Source: Candidatus Methanomethylophilaceae archaeon (GTDB lineage: Archaea > Thermoplasmatota > Thermoplasmata > Methanomassiliicoccales > Methanomethylophilaceae). From it: a stretch of DNA of 42,975 nucleotides. Below, piece after piece: positions 9,044 through 16,879 of the stretch (the stretch's first letter is position 1; each line of letters begins with the position of its first letter). The notes beneath the pieces are model-generated. The model was not told the DNA's origin, made no database searches, and was given only the letters and a program-made list of their open reading frames with translations. The DNA is taken from the NCBI GenBank assembly GCA_017540825.1, contig JAFYAH010000004.1:1-42975 (forward strand). Reading direction: 5' to 3'. A program made the position numbers and the translations under genes.

Positions 9044-10611
9044 CGAAATACAGCATTGGCATCGACCTGGGCACCACCTACTCCTGCCTCGCCTACATAG
9101 ACGAGGACGGCAACCCCGTGGTCGAGAAGAACTTCGAGCAGGAGGAGACCACCCCCTCGGTGATACTGTTCAACGAGAACGGGAACATCATCGTCGGGTC
9201 TCCCGCCAAGGACATGGCCCTGATGTACCCCGAGGACAGGGTGGTGACCGCTGTCAAGAGGACCATGGGGACCGACTTCAAGATCTACATAGACGGCGAG
9301 TCGTACAACCCGGTGGCGCTGTCGGCGACCATCCTGAAGAAGCTCATAAAGGACTTCAACGACAACCACGGGTGCGAGATAGACGAGGCGGTCATCACCG
9401 TCCCGGCTTACTTCGGACAGAACGAGAGGGACCAGACCAAGACCGCCGGGACCATCGCCGGCCTGAAGAAGGTGCATATAATCAACGAGCCGACCGCCGC
9501 AGCCATCGCCTTCGGTTACGGGGAGAAGAAGGACGAGAAGGAGCGCGTGCTGGTGTACGACCTGGGCGGAGGGACCTTCGACGTGACCATCCTGGAGATA
9601 GACAACGGCGAGTTCACCACGGTGGCCACGGACGGCGAGAGGTACCTCGGAGGGAAGGACTGGGACAAGGACATGACCGACATCATAATCGAGAAGGTCG
9701 CCGAGGAGTCCGGCACGGATCCCGCCGAGCTCAGGGCCAACCGCGAGATCATGCAGACCCTCATATACGACTCGGAGACCATCAAGAAGAGGCTGTCCAC
9801 GGCGGAGACCACCAAGGGGACCCTCACGGTCGAGGGCCACAAGTACGTGTTCAACGTCAGCCGCGAGGAGTTCCAGAAGAAGTCCTCCGCCAACCTCATG
9901 ATGACCATAGACCTCATAAACAGGGTCCTCGAGTCGAAGTCGTTCACCATCGACGACATAGACGAGATCATCCTCGTAGGAGGCTCCAGCAGGATGCCCC
10001 AGGTCAAGAACGCCATCGCGGCCAGCTTCCCCGGGACCAGCATCAAGGTCTACGACCCCGACCAGTCCATAGCGAAGGGAGCGGCCATCTATGCCAGGTC
10101 CGTGGAGGCTATGGCGGACGAGGAGGCGGGATTCATACCCGAGGACGACTCCGCTCCCGTCAGGAAGGTCACCATAAAGAACGTCCTGAGCAAGACGTTC
10201 GGGATAAAGGCCATCTACGAGGACGGCTCCGAGAAGATCTCCAACCTGATATTCAGGAACGAGACCCTCCCCATCGAGAAGACCAAGACCTACTATCCTG
10301 CGGAGGAGGACCAGGCCACCATAAAGATCGAGATCTACGAGAACACCGCCGACAACAACGAGGACGGCCTCAGGACCGAGACCGAGAGCGGCAACCCGAT
10401 CGGGCAGTTCACGATGGACCTCCCTGAGGGCGCGACGAAGGAGACTCCGATCGAGGTCACCTTCCTGGCCACCGAAGAGGGAATCCTGACCGCCGACGTC
10501 AGCTGCATGGGGCAGCAGAAGTCCTACTCGGTGGAGAACGACCTCAAGATGACGGCCGAGGAGATAGAGAAGTCCCAGAGCATAATGGAGAAGGTCGTCA
10601 ACTGGAACTGA
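9040..10611 (+). CDS. DnaK-type Hsp70 with shortened lid
   Basis: 523 residues against ~610-640 for ordinary DnaK. Complete nucleotide-binding domain: I-G-I-D-L-G-T-T-Y-S, Y-D-L-G-G-G-T-F-D-V-T, L-V-G-G-S-S-R-M-P, and N-E-P-T-A-A-A. The beta-sandwich substrate domain runs to about residue 500 (T-F-G-I-K-A through the M-D-L-P-E-G strand); after M-T-A-E-E-I-E-K only one short helix remains, so most of the helical lid is missing. A short lid usually means fast or weak client retention. Last gene of the operon, translationally coupled to GrpE. Its sequence is much closer to canonical DnaK than the Hsp70-vWA protein, so the operon holds two different Hsp70s. Whether the genome has another dnaK is not visible. 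Confidence 0.9.
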   Translation: MTKYSIGIDLGTTYSCLAYIDEDGNPVVEKNFEQEETTPSVILFNENGNIIVGSPAKDMALMYPEDRVVTAVKRTMGTDFKIYIDGESYNPVALSATILKKLIKDFNDNHGCEIDEAVITVPAYFGQNERDQTKTAGTIAGLKKVHIINEPTAAAIAFGYGEKKDEKERVLVYDLGGGTFDVTILEIDNGEFTTVATDGERYLGGKDWDKDMTDIIIEKVAEESGTDPAELRANREIMQTLIYDSETIKKRLSTAETTKGTLTVEGHKYVFNVSREEFQKKSSANLMMTIDLINRVLESKSFTIDDIDEIILVGGSSRMPQVKNAIAASFPGTSIKVYDPDQSIAKGAAIYARSVEAMADEEAGFIPEDDSAPVRKVTIKNVLSKTFGIKAIYEDGSEKISNLIFRNETLPIEKTKTYYPAEEDQATIKIEIYENTADNNEDGLRTETESGNPIGQFTMDLPEGATKETPIEVTFLATEEGILTADVSCMGQQKSYSVENDLKMTAEEIEKSQSIMEKVVNWN

Positions 10612-10659
10612 CGCCTTCTGACAAAACCCCTTATGCTGGCCTCGGAGAAGGCTCCGGGG

Positions 10660-11064
10660 TCAGTCTTCTGAACTGTCGCCGCTGACTACGATCACGGTGC
10701 AATCGGCGTTCTTCACCACGTAGTTCGAGACGCTGCCCAGGAACAACCTGTCGAGGGAAGACCTTCCCGACCTGCCGACTATTATCGTGTCGCACTTGTA
10801 CAGGCCGGCGACCTCTATGACCGTCTCGTCGGGCTTCCCGACCTCGACTATCGTATGGACTATGGCTCCCTGCGACGCGGCCTTGCGCTGAGCGGACTCC
10901 ATGTACTCCTGGACCGACTCGTCGGGGTCCTCGGGGTCCATCTGGTCCTTCGAAACCACGGTCAGAATGTAGAGGGGCTCCGAATAGTTCACGGAATGCC
11001 GTATTGAGTAGTCGAGCGCCTTCTCCGAGTTGGGCTTCCCGTCGTAAGCCAGCAGTATCGTCAT
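10660..11064 (-). CDS. Universal stress protein (UspA family)
   Basis: 134 residues, one Usp domain. The N-terminal strand T-I-L-L-A-Y-D-G-K and the ATP-binding signature G-R-S-G-R-S-S-L-D-R-L-F-L-G-S-V-S (G-x2-G-x9-G-S) are intact, so this is the nucleotide-binding subclass. Convergent with dnaK, with 48 nt between the two stops. A TATA-like stretch at ~11087-11096 lies ~26 nt before the ATG, so the mRNA is probably leaderless. Confidence 0.9.
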   Translation of the reverse strand: MTILLAYDGKPNSEKALDYSIRHSVNYSEPLYILTVVSKDQMDPEDPDESVQEYMESAQRKAASQGAIVHTIVEVGKPDETVIEVAGLYKCDTIIVGRSGRSSLDRLFLGSVSNYVVKNADCTVIVVSGDSSED

Positions 11065-11238
11065 TTTAGGACGGATTGGCTATAGAAGTTATAAACATGA
11101 CGGAACATTCTGCCCGAAGGCCCACTTCCAGGCGTATGGATCGACACAAGCGCCCTCCCTCGAAGACGATCCGGTCCGCGTCTCGGACAAGGGGGAGCAA
11201 CGGCGTCCGTCGCGCTCCCCCAGAAAAGAAAGGGAGGA

Positions 11239-11269
11239 CCGGGCCCCCGAAGAGACGGAAGGGGCCCGG
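11239..11269 (-). terminator. Terminator hairpin downstream of mtaB
   Basis: A perfect 9-bp stem (CCGGGCCCC at 11239-11247 paired with GGGGCCCGG at 11261-11269) lies ~25 nt after the mtaB stop, followed on the minus strand by a pyrimidine-rich run (11222-11238). Confidence 0.6.
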
Positions 11270-11293
11270 AAGAGGTTTGGTAGTTCTTACGGA

Positions 11294-12694
11294 TCAGAGC
11301 CCGTAGTTCTTCAGGTTGAAGTTGGGGATGGCATCCTTGTACTTCTTGATTGCATACTCGACGAACTTGTCGGTGTCGTCGGGCAGGGCCTCGAGGTCCT
11401 TGATGATGCTCTGGACGACATCGAGCTGCTTGTTGGTCAGGGCGAGCTCCTTGGAGTCGTAGTCCGCCTTGATGATCTTGGCAGCGGTGAGTCCGGCGGC
11501 CTTTCCTCTGAGGTAGTAGTCCTTTCCGTTCGCGACTATGGCCTCTCCGATCTTGTAGGCGTTGTCGTAGGCGAGGATGTGTCCCTCGGGTCCGCGGACG
11601 CGGTCGGAGATCATGTACAGGTCCCTGAGCGTCTTCTCGTTGCCGGTGGCGATGGCGGTGTTCATCAGGGACACCTCGTATCCGAGGGATCCGAGCCAGC
11701 ACTGGACGGAGGTTCCTCCGAACTCGGGGTGGTACTCGACGGACTCGTTGGACCAGAGGTCGCACACCTGGGCCATCAGGTTACCCTGGAGATCGGCGTG
11801 GGCGCACTGGCAGTTCTTTCCCTCCTGGGCGCAGGGCTTTCCTGCGATGGCCTTGCATATGGGCCCCTCGTATCCGCAGTCCTTGTCAGGTCCGGATGCT
11901 CCGCACTCCCAGGCCACGAGGGTCCTCTGGGAAGCGATGGCACGGGTGACCGCGGAGTAGGTCCTCTGGACATCGTTGTCGAGGAATCCGCCTGCCATGA
12001 ACATCGAGGTGTTGGCTCCGGAGCAGTTGGTGTCTCCTCCGGCAATGCACTTGTTCTTCTTGGCGATGTCGACGAACTCGGACCAGACGTACTCCATGTC
12101 GATCGCTCCGAGGTATCCGACTCCGAAGAGGAACGCGACGATGTCACCGTTGGTGGTGGCGTAGTCGGCGAGCTCCTTTCCTCCCATGGTCTCGCACGAG
12201 AGGACGTCGGCGCCGTTCTCGCAGGCGACTTCCGCGGCTCTGAAGAGGGCCTCGGGGTAGCCGTGAGCTCCGCCCATTCCGGGCCTGAGCCCTTCCTCGG
12301 CCTCACGCTGGTCGGGGATTGTGTGCCTCACGGCGCAGTTGATCCCGTACTCCTCGTGGAACTTCTCGCAGATCTCTTTCTGGCCCTCGACGACGGGGGT
12401 GGACATCTTGGGGTTACCCATCTGGGAGATCCACTCGGTCTCGAGCTGGAGGTCGGGGAATCCGAGGGTGACCGCCCTGTTGAGAGCGTCCTTGGAGATG
12501 TAGTCGACGTACTCCTTCCTGAGCCTGGCGGGGTCCTTCTCGGATCCGGGCCTGGGTCCGTAGTTGAGCTCGGGGATGACCCTTCCCGCTCCGACTTTGA
12601 TTCCGAACCCGTACGATACAGGCTGTTTCGCGGTTCCGAAGACCATCTCGTCGGGGCTTCCATATGCCATCTTGGTGTACTTTGTGCTTGCCAT
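11294..12694 (-). CDS. mtaB: Methanol:corrinoid methyltransferase MtaB
   Basis: 466 residues from the ATG at 12694 (M-A-S-T-K-Y-T-K-M-A-Y); the longer start at 12724 lies inside mtaC. MtaB binds zinc and transfers the methyl group of methanol to Co(I) of MtaC, the entry step of methylotrophic methanogenesis. Family features: G-S-P-D-E-M-V-F-G at the start, the glutamate region S-C-E-T-M-G-G-K-E, and cysteines in G-G-D-T-N-C-S-G-A-N and E-C-G-A-S-G, which correspond to the zinc-ligand regions. Length matches the family (~460). It follows mtaC by 5 nt and is translated from the same message; an SD-like GGAG lies before the start. No pyrrolysine codon, as expected for MtaB. Confidence 0.96.
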   Translation of the reverse strand: MASTKYTKMAYGSPDEMVFGTAKQPVSYGFGIKVGAGRVIPELNYGPRPGSEKDPARLRKEYVDYISKDALNRAVTLGFPDLQLETEWISQMGNPKMSTPVVEGQKEICEKFHEEYGINCAVRHTIPDQREAEEGLRPGMGGAHGYPEALFRAAEVACENGADVLSCETMGGKELADYATTNGDIVAFLFGVGYLGAIDMEYVWSEFVDIAKKNKCIAGGDTNCSGANTSMFMAGGFLDNDVQRTYSAVTRAIASQRTLVAWECGASGPDKDCGYEGPICKAIAGKPCAQEGKNCQCAHADLQGNLMAQVCDLWSNESVEYHPEFGGTSVQCWLGSLGYEVSLMNTAIATGNEKTLRDLYMISDRVRGPEGHILAYDNAYKIGEAIVANGKDYYLRGKAAGLTAAKIIKADYDSKELALTNKQLDVVQSIIKDLEALPDDTDKFVEYAIKKYKDAIPNFNLKNYGL

Positions 12695-12699
12695 TTGAA

Positions 12700-13479
12700 T
12701 CACGCTCCAGTTATCTCGTCCCACTCTTCCCTTATTCTCTTCCAGTCGTAGCCAGCAAGGATCTTGTCGGCTATGGGGGGAGTCTGAGGCGCCTTCTCGG
12801 AATAGATTCCGAGCTCGAAGGACTCGGCGAAGTCCCTGTTGACAGCTCCTCCGGCTGCCATGAAGGGCATCTTGAATCCGTCCTTGACGAGGATCTCGGC
12901 GGCCCTGGGGAATGCGGTCATGGTGGTTGTCATGAGCGCGGTTCCGGTGACCAGCATGGGCTTGACCTCTTCCACCTTGGCGACGAGGTCGGTGACGGCG
13001 ACGTCCTTGCCCATGTCGATGACGGAGTATCCGGAGGACCTCATCATGACGGCGGCGATGTTCTTTCCGATGTCGTGGGGGTCTCCCTCGGCGGCGTGCA
13101 TGACGACGAGTCCCTTGGTCTGCCTTCCACCCTCGATCTGCTTCTCTGCGAGCGCGATTCCGATCTCCATGGTCTTCGCGGCCATCATGATCTCAGGCAG
13201 GTAGTAGATATGCGCGGCGTACAGCTTCGCGACACACTCCATTCCGACGACAAGCCCGTTGTTGATGATGTCCAGAGGCTTGTGAGTCTTGAGAGCGTCG
13301 GCGGTGATGGGTCCGACCTCCTTCAGCTTCATGTAAAGGACGGTCTCGGCGACCTTCTTGAGAACCGGGTCGGCCGGAAGCATCTTCTTCGCGATCGATT
13401 CGGGAGTGTCTTCGTTCTGCGCCTCGACGTCGTAACGCCTGAGGATCTTGGCGAAATCTACACCTTTGTATGCAATCAT
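12700..13479 (-). CDS. mtaC: Methanol corrinoid protein MtaC
   Basis: 259 residues. N-terminal helical cap (~1-115) followed by a Rossmann-like B12 domain with E-G-D-P-H-D-I-G-K-N, whose His is the lower cobalt ligand, and later the G-T-A-L-M-T-T-T and A-G-G-A-V-N-R motifs that complete the B12 site. It carries the methyl group from MtaB to the MtaA-type coenzyme M methyltransferase. A strong SD (GGAGG) sits 7 nt before the ATG. First gene of mtaCB; the upstream AT-rich region with an inverted repeat (13559-13600) is probably its control region. Oxidised MtaC needs reductive activation, for which the RamA homologue at 29.2 kb is a candidate. Confidence 0.96.
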   Translation of the reverse strand: MIAYKGVDFAKILRRYDVEAQNEDTPESIAKKMLPADPVLKKVAETVLYMKLKEVGPITADALKTHKPLDIINNGLVVGMECVAKLYAAHIYYLPEIMMAAKTMEIGIALAEKQIEGGRQTKGLVVMHAAEGDPHDIGKNIAAVMMRSSGYSVIDMGKDVAVTDLVAKVEEVKPMLVTGTALMTTTMTAFPRAAEILVKDGFKMPFMAAGGAVNRDFAESFELGIYSEKAPQTPPIADKILAGYDWKRIREEWDEITGA

Positions 13480-13535
13480 TTGTTTTCCTCCAATGCCATC
13501 GGATTGCTCTTTTGGCAGAAAATGCTATGCGATAG

Positions 13536-13547
13536 GGAATATTTAAT
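13536..13547 (-). promoter_or_regulatory. Putative TATA box of mtaCB
   Basis: Minus-strand ATTAAATATTCC, centred ~63 nt before the mtaC ATG, would give a leader of roughly 37 nt that contains the GGAGG ribosome site. It lies just inside the inverted repeat at 13559-13600. Confidence 0.4.
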
Positions 13548-13558
13548 CAATTGGATGG

Positions 13559-13600
13559 ATGTAACCTAAATCCACATTTTAATGCTCTATGAGGTTACAT
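13559..13600. promoter_or_regulatory. Perfect 9-bp inverted repeat upstream of mtaCB
   Basis: ATGTAACCT at 13559-13567 and its reverse complement AGGTTACAT at 13592-13600, half-site centres 33 bp apart (about three helical turns). It lies immediately upstream of the putative mtaCB TATA box, where an activator or a looped repressor dimer could bind. Confidence 0.5.
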
Positions 13601-14090
13601 TATTTATTGAGAACTCATCCAAAATTAATAATAGACAATAAAAATAGATTTATTGACAACTTAACATATATTTTGACACTACATCATCCTGTCGAAAAAA
13701 GGGCATACATCCATCAAATCATGGCATTTCAAGAGGATTCTGAGCTTTTTTCAGGACTGTCCGCAAGTCAATCCACGATTATGCTCAAAATACATGTTGT
13801 ATCTACAATAATAAAAACATGATTTGTCATTATAATGTTCGTATACTGGTCCTCCATAGCGGCGGCACATGATTCGCCCTTTCAATACGACAAACTAGCG
13901 CTCGCAGCAATCTTCGCCCAATGGCGACGACTGTATCAAAAACAAGGTAGGCGAAGACTCCGGCAGAGATTCCGGAGGGAGAATGGGTCGTCTGGGACGG
14001 ACGGAGTCTGCAGCAGGCTCCGCCTGTCCCAAACATATTGAAGAACTGCGATTCGTCAGACGAGGGGAGAAGCGCGCTTGCGAGCCGGGC
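13601..14090. other. Non-coding region between mtaC control region and TBP
   Basis: 13601-13830 is strongly AT-rich, unlike the rest of the window, with no convincing gene. 13850-14030 is GC-richer and holds only short reading frames without a recognisable product; a minus-strand frame (13830-14036) has one hydrophobic stretch but no family match. A hairpin at 13994-14006/14018-14030 (11 of 13 pairs) lies downstream of the TBP gene and may end its transcript. Confidence 0.5.
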
Positions 14091-14639
14091 TCAGGACATC
14101 AGCCCGGCTTCTCTGAGCTCGTTGGCGATCTTGTCTACGGCGCGGTCTACGTCCTCGGGCACCTTGGCGCCGGTGCAGACCATCTTGCCGGATCCGAAGA
14201 GCAGAACGACGACCTTTGGATCGTCGAGCCTGTATACTAGGCCGGGAAACTGCTCGGGCTCGTACTCGACCCTCTCCAGCCCCAGGGTTATGGCTACGGT
14301 GTTCAGGTTGATCTCCTGCTCGAGATCAGAGGAAGCTACGATGTTCTGGACCTCTATCTTGGGCTCGATGGTGATCTTGATGTCGGCAAGCTCGAGATCC
14401 TTCGCCACCTTGCTGATGGCGACCTTGACGTCCTCGCGGCACTTCGCACCGGTGCATACGACCTTGCCGCTCCTGAAGATCAGAGTCGCCGTCTTGGGCT
14501 CCTTGAGCCTGTACACGAGGCCGGGGAACTGCTGCGGGTTGTACTCCGCACCTGCGAGAGCGCTCTGGATTTTGTTGAGATCGAGCTCCTGTCCAAGGTA
14601 GGTCGAGGCGACAACGTTCTCGATGTTTTTCTTAGCCAA
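14091..14639 (-). CDS. tbp: TATA-binding protein (TBP), TTG start
   Basis: 182 residues in two direct repeats of ~90, each with N-I-V/E-N-V-V-A-S, Q-F-P-G-L-V-Y-R-L and V-C-T-G-A-K: the saddle-shaped TBP fold that nucleates archaeal transcription with TFB. Length is typical (~180). The start codon is TTG at 14637-14639, chosen because it opens A-K-K-N-I-E-N-V-V at the family N-terminus and has an SD-like AGGTG ~5 nt upstream; no ATG is available. The promoter carries two TATA boxes one helical turn apart. Confidence 0.95.
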   Translation of the reverse strand: MAKKNIENVVASTYLGQELDLNKIQSALAGAEYNPQQFPGLVYRLKEPKTATLIFRSGKVVCTGAKCREDVKVAISKVAKDLELADIKITIEPKIEVQNIVASSDLEQEINLNTVAITLGLERVEYEPEQFPGLVYRLDDPKVVVLLFGSGKMVCTGAKVPEDVDRAVDKIANELREAGLMS

Positions 14640-14658
14640 TATAACACCTGCCTAGGCT

Positions 14659-14679
14659 ATTTATATAGCATTTATATAG
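14659..14679 (-). promoter_or_regulatory. Tandem TATA boxes of the TBP gene
   Basis: Two copies of CTATATAAAT on the minus strand (plus-strand ATTTATATAG at 14659-14668 and 14670-14679), 11 bp apart. The inner box predicts initiation about at the TTG codon, the outer one ~10 nt upstream, which keeps the AGGTG ribosome site in the message. Confidence 0.55.
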
Positions 14680-14751
14680 GTTTCTATTTTTATGCGAAAG
14701 AAACGACCAAATCGATGCAAGTCACAGCAACTCAAGGGAGACCAAAATGGA

Positions 14752-14822
14752 GGTCGGGAGAGGGAATCGAACCCCCGTATACGGATCTGCAGTCCGTCAC
14801 ATAGCCTCTGTGTTATCCCGAC
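14752..14822 (-). tRNA. tRNA-Cys (GCA)
   Basis: 71-nt cloverleaf: acceptor GTCGGGA pairs with TCCCGAC; anticodon stem ACGGA/TCCGT with loop CTGCAGA, anticodon GCA; T loop TTCGATT on a 5-bp stem containing one G-U pair. No intron, and CCA is not encoded. The base after the acceptor stem (position 73) reads C, whereas tRNA-Cys normally has U73, a cysteinyl-tRNA synthetase identity base. Confidence 0.93.
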
Positions 14823-15125
14823 GCCAGTCTCTGCTTATACAGAAACGGTATAAAAAACATTCCCTTGGCTTCAAGTGCCGATGGCATAGCGTCGTACACG
14901 CCGGTTGGGCGCATCTGGCCCATGCTCCGAACAGGACGGCGATATGGCGAGTGCGTCCTAGGAACGGAGACGGAGGATGTTAACGCTGAGCGGATGCCGC
15001 CTGTCCAGAAGAGTGTTCGGCCCTATTTCGACCTCGATGGGCCCGGACACGTTGTCGAAGAGAACGTCGCCGTCCCGGGATCGTGGGCGCTCTGGACGCC
15101 TGCTCTCGGGACGACGGCGTTCGGA
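14823..15125. other. Intergenic region between tRNA-Cys and pyrK
   Basis: No supported gene. Beyond the pyrK TGA, the same minus-strand frame stays open for ~55 codons and contains a protein-like stretch (D-G-D-V-L-F-D-N-V-S-G-P), but no start codon fits, so it may be a decayed C-terminal part or chance. Confidence 0.4.
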
Positions 15126-15893
15126 TCATCTCAAGCTGACAATGCGGCCGCAGGGGTCCCTCTTGGACTTCCAGAACTCGGTCAGAAGAGGAATCTGCCT
15201 CTCGTCGAACACTGGCCCGTCCTTGCACACGCGCATGTCGTCCATGACGCAGCATCCGCAGATGCCGGCGCCGCACTTCATGTACCTCTCCATGGAGAGC
15301 TGGCATCCGATCCCCAGATCCTGGCAGGCCTTGTAGGTGAAGTACAGCATGACCTCCGGCCCGCATGCGAGCACGCAGTCGTACCTCTTCTCGGCGGCCA
15401 TCTCCTTCATCAGCTGGACCGCGTTGCCGTGGAAGCCCATGCTGCCGTCGTCGGTGGCGATGCGCAGATCCTTCGAGTACCTGCGCGCGAGGTCGTCCAT
15501 TATCACGTCGTCCTTGGTGCGGGCGGCGATTATAGCGTCGGCCCCGCTCTGGACAATGGCGGGGATGACCGCAGCCGTCCCCACTCCGCCTCCGACCACC
15601 AGCATCTCCCCGCGGGAGAGGTCGAAGCCGTTGCCGTACGGACCTCTTATCCTGATGCGGTCGCCGACGCCCAGCTCGTGGATCTTCCTGGTGGCCTCCC
15701 CGATGGCCTTGACGGTTATGCTCTTGGTCCTGGCGTTGATGCCCGATACCGACATGGGGATCTCGTCGAGCCCGGGGACCCAGACCATGACGAACTGCCC
15801 GGGCCTGACCTCCTCATTCCATCCGAACACGAACGTCTTGGTGTCGTAGGACTCCTCTATCACATTCTCTATTAGAACGACCGCCTCGCTCAT
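15126..15893 (-). CDS. pyrK: Dihydroorotate dehydrogenase electron-transfer subunit PyrK
   Basis: 255 residues. N-terminal FAD-binding beta-barrel with I-P-M-S-V-S-G, then an NAD-binding domain with V-V-G-G-G-V-G-T-A-A, then a C-terminal [2Fe-2S] cysteine set: C-G-A-G-I-C-G-C-C and a later C near K-D-G-P. It passes electrons from dihydroorotate oxidation in PyrD to NAD+ in class 1B enzymes. Start at M-S-E-A-V-V (15893), downstream of the longer M-L-R option. Translated with pyrD, which it overlaps by 80 nt. Confidence 0.93.
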   Translation of the reverse strand: MSEAVVLIENVIEESYDTKTFVFGWNEEVRPGQFVMVWVPGLDEIPMSVSGINARTKSITVKAIGEATRKIHELGVGDRIRIRGPYGNGFDLSRGEMLVVGGGVGTAAVIPAIVQSGADAIIAARTKDDVIMDDLARRYSKDLRIATDDGSMGFHGNAVQLMKEMAAEKRYDCVLACGPEVMLYFTYKACQDLGIGCQLSMERYMKCGAGICGCCVMDDMRVCKDGPVFDERQIPLLTEFWKSKRDPCGRIVSLR

Positions 15894-16791
15894 GCGCAGC
15901 ACCCTCCATAGCGGAAACGGAGCCGTAGCCGTAGTCGTGCATGAACGCCTCCAGCCCCTCGTTTATGCACTCGAACACGCAGGGGCCCTCGGTCAGAACA
16001 GCGCTCCCGACCTGGAACGCGGAGGCGCCCGCCATTATGTATTCGGCGGCGTCCCTCCAGGTGGATATCCCTCCTACGCCCACTATCGGTATGTCGAGCA
16101 CTGTCCTCAGGTCGTAGACGGCCCTCACGCCCACCGGCTTGAGTACCTTTCCCGACAGCCCTCCGAACCTGTTGCTCAGGACCGGCCTGGCGAACTCAGG
16201 GGAGATGACCATCGCCTTCAAGGTGTTGACGGCGACGACGGCGTCTCCTCCCGCCTCCTGGACAGCCATTCCTATGTCCGCCAGGATGTGCGAGTTGGGC
16301 GTCAGCTTGGCCCAGACCGGTATGTCGACCGCCGACTTGACAGCGGACACTATGTCCCTGACCATGCGGGGATCGGTCCCCACCTCCATCCCGTAGCCCT
16401 TGGCATGGGGACAGGACAGGTTCAGCTCGACCGCGCAGGCCCCGTAGTCCTCCATCTTCCCGGCCAGAGCTCCGAACTCCTCCGGCCCGGACCCGTATAT
16501 GGACCCTATGATCTTCCCGTGCGGGACAGCGACCTTCATCTCTTCCTCGAACAGCTCTATGCCAGGGTTGGGGAGGCCCATAGCGTTCACCATTCCGCCC
16601 TCCGTCTCCGTGAAGCAGGGGTTGGCATGGCCCTCGTTCGGCTTCATGCCCACGGATTTGCTGACCACGGCGCCAGCCCCGCATCCCAGCATGCGCACCA
16701 TGGACTGGCCGGTCTCGTCCATGATCCCGGAAGCCACCATCCCCGGCTTGTCGAAGGACAGGGCGCCGACCTTCGCTATCAAAGAAACCAT
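15814..16791 (-). CDS. pyrD: Dihydroorotate dehydrogenase, class 1B catalytic subunit
   Basis: 325 residues from ATG 16791, preceded by GGGGAGG. TIM-barrel FMN enzyme of pyrimidine synthesis: N-P-C-F-T-E-T near the start, catalytic Cys in E-L-N-L-S-C-P-H, the FMN motif A-V-N-T-L-K-A and G-V-G-G-I-S-T-W. The family usually ends soon after Y-G-S-V-S-x-M; here ~25 further residues read into pyrK (80-nt overlap). An ATGA overlap at the pyrK start would be expected but is out of phase by one base, so a small indel near the 3' end is possible. Divergent from the cysteine desulfurase. Confidence 0.92.
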   Translation of the reverse strand: MVSLIAKVGALSFDKPGMVASGIMDETGQSMVRMLGCGAGAVVSKSVGMKPNEGHANPCFTETEGGMVNAMGLPNPGIELFEEEMKVAVPHGKIIGSIYGSGPEEFGALAGKMEDYGACAVELNLSCPHAKGYGMEVGTDPRMVRDIVSAVKSAVDIPVWAKLTPNSHILADIGMAVQEAGGDAVVAVNTLKAMVISPEFARPVLSNRFGGLSGKVLKPVGVRAVYDLRTVLDIPIVGVGGISTWRDAAEYIMAGASAFQVGSAVLTEGPCVFECINEGLEAFMHDYGYGSVSAMEGAAHERGGRSNRECDRGVLRHQDVRVRME

Positions 16792-16850
16792 GACCTCCCC
16801 ATGGAGTCGTGTTAGATATAACTGGCGCGCTACCTTCGGACATGACAACC

Positions 16851-16858
16851 TTATTAAA
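16851..16858 (+). promoter_or_regulatory. TATA box of the cysteine desulfurase gene
   Basis: TTATTAAA, centred ~26 nt before ATG 16880, predicts a leaderless transcript starting at M-D-S-E-K and argues against the alternative ATG at 16868. Confidence 0.5.
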
Positions 16859-16879
16859 CCCCACATCATGGGGAAACGT

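Noticed and set aside
13589-13822. 77-codon frame in the AT-rich region upstream of mtaC
   Set aside because: Its start lies inside the inverted repeat arm, it lacks a ribosome site, and no family resemblance is seen; low GC alone keeps the frame open.
13994-14030. Possible structured non-coding RNA gene
   Set aside because: Only one imperfect hairpin is seen with no promoter or known RNA signature; better explained as a TBP transcript end.
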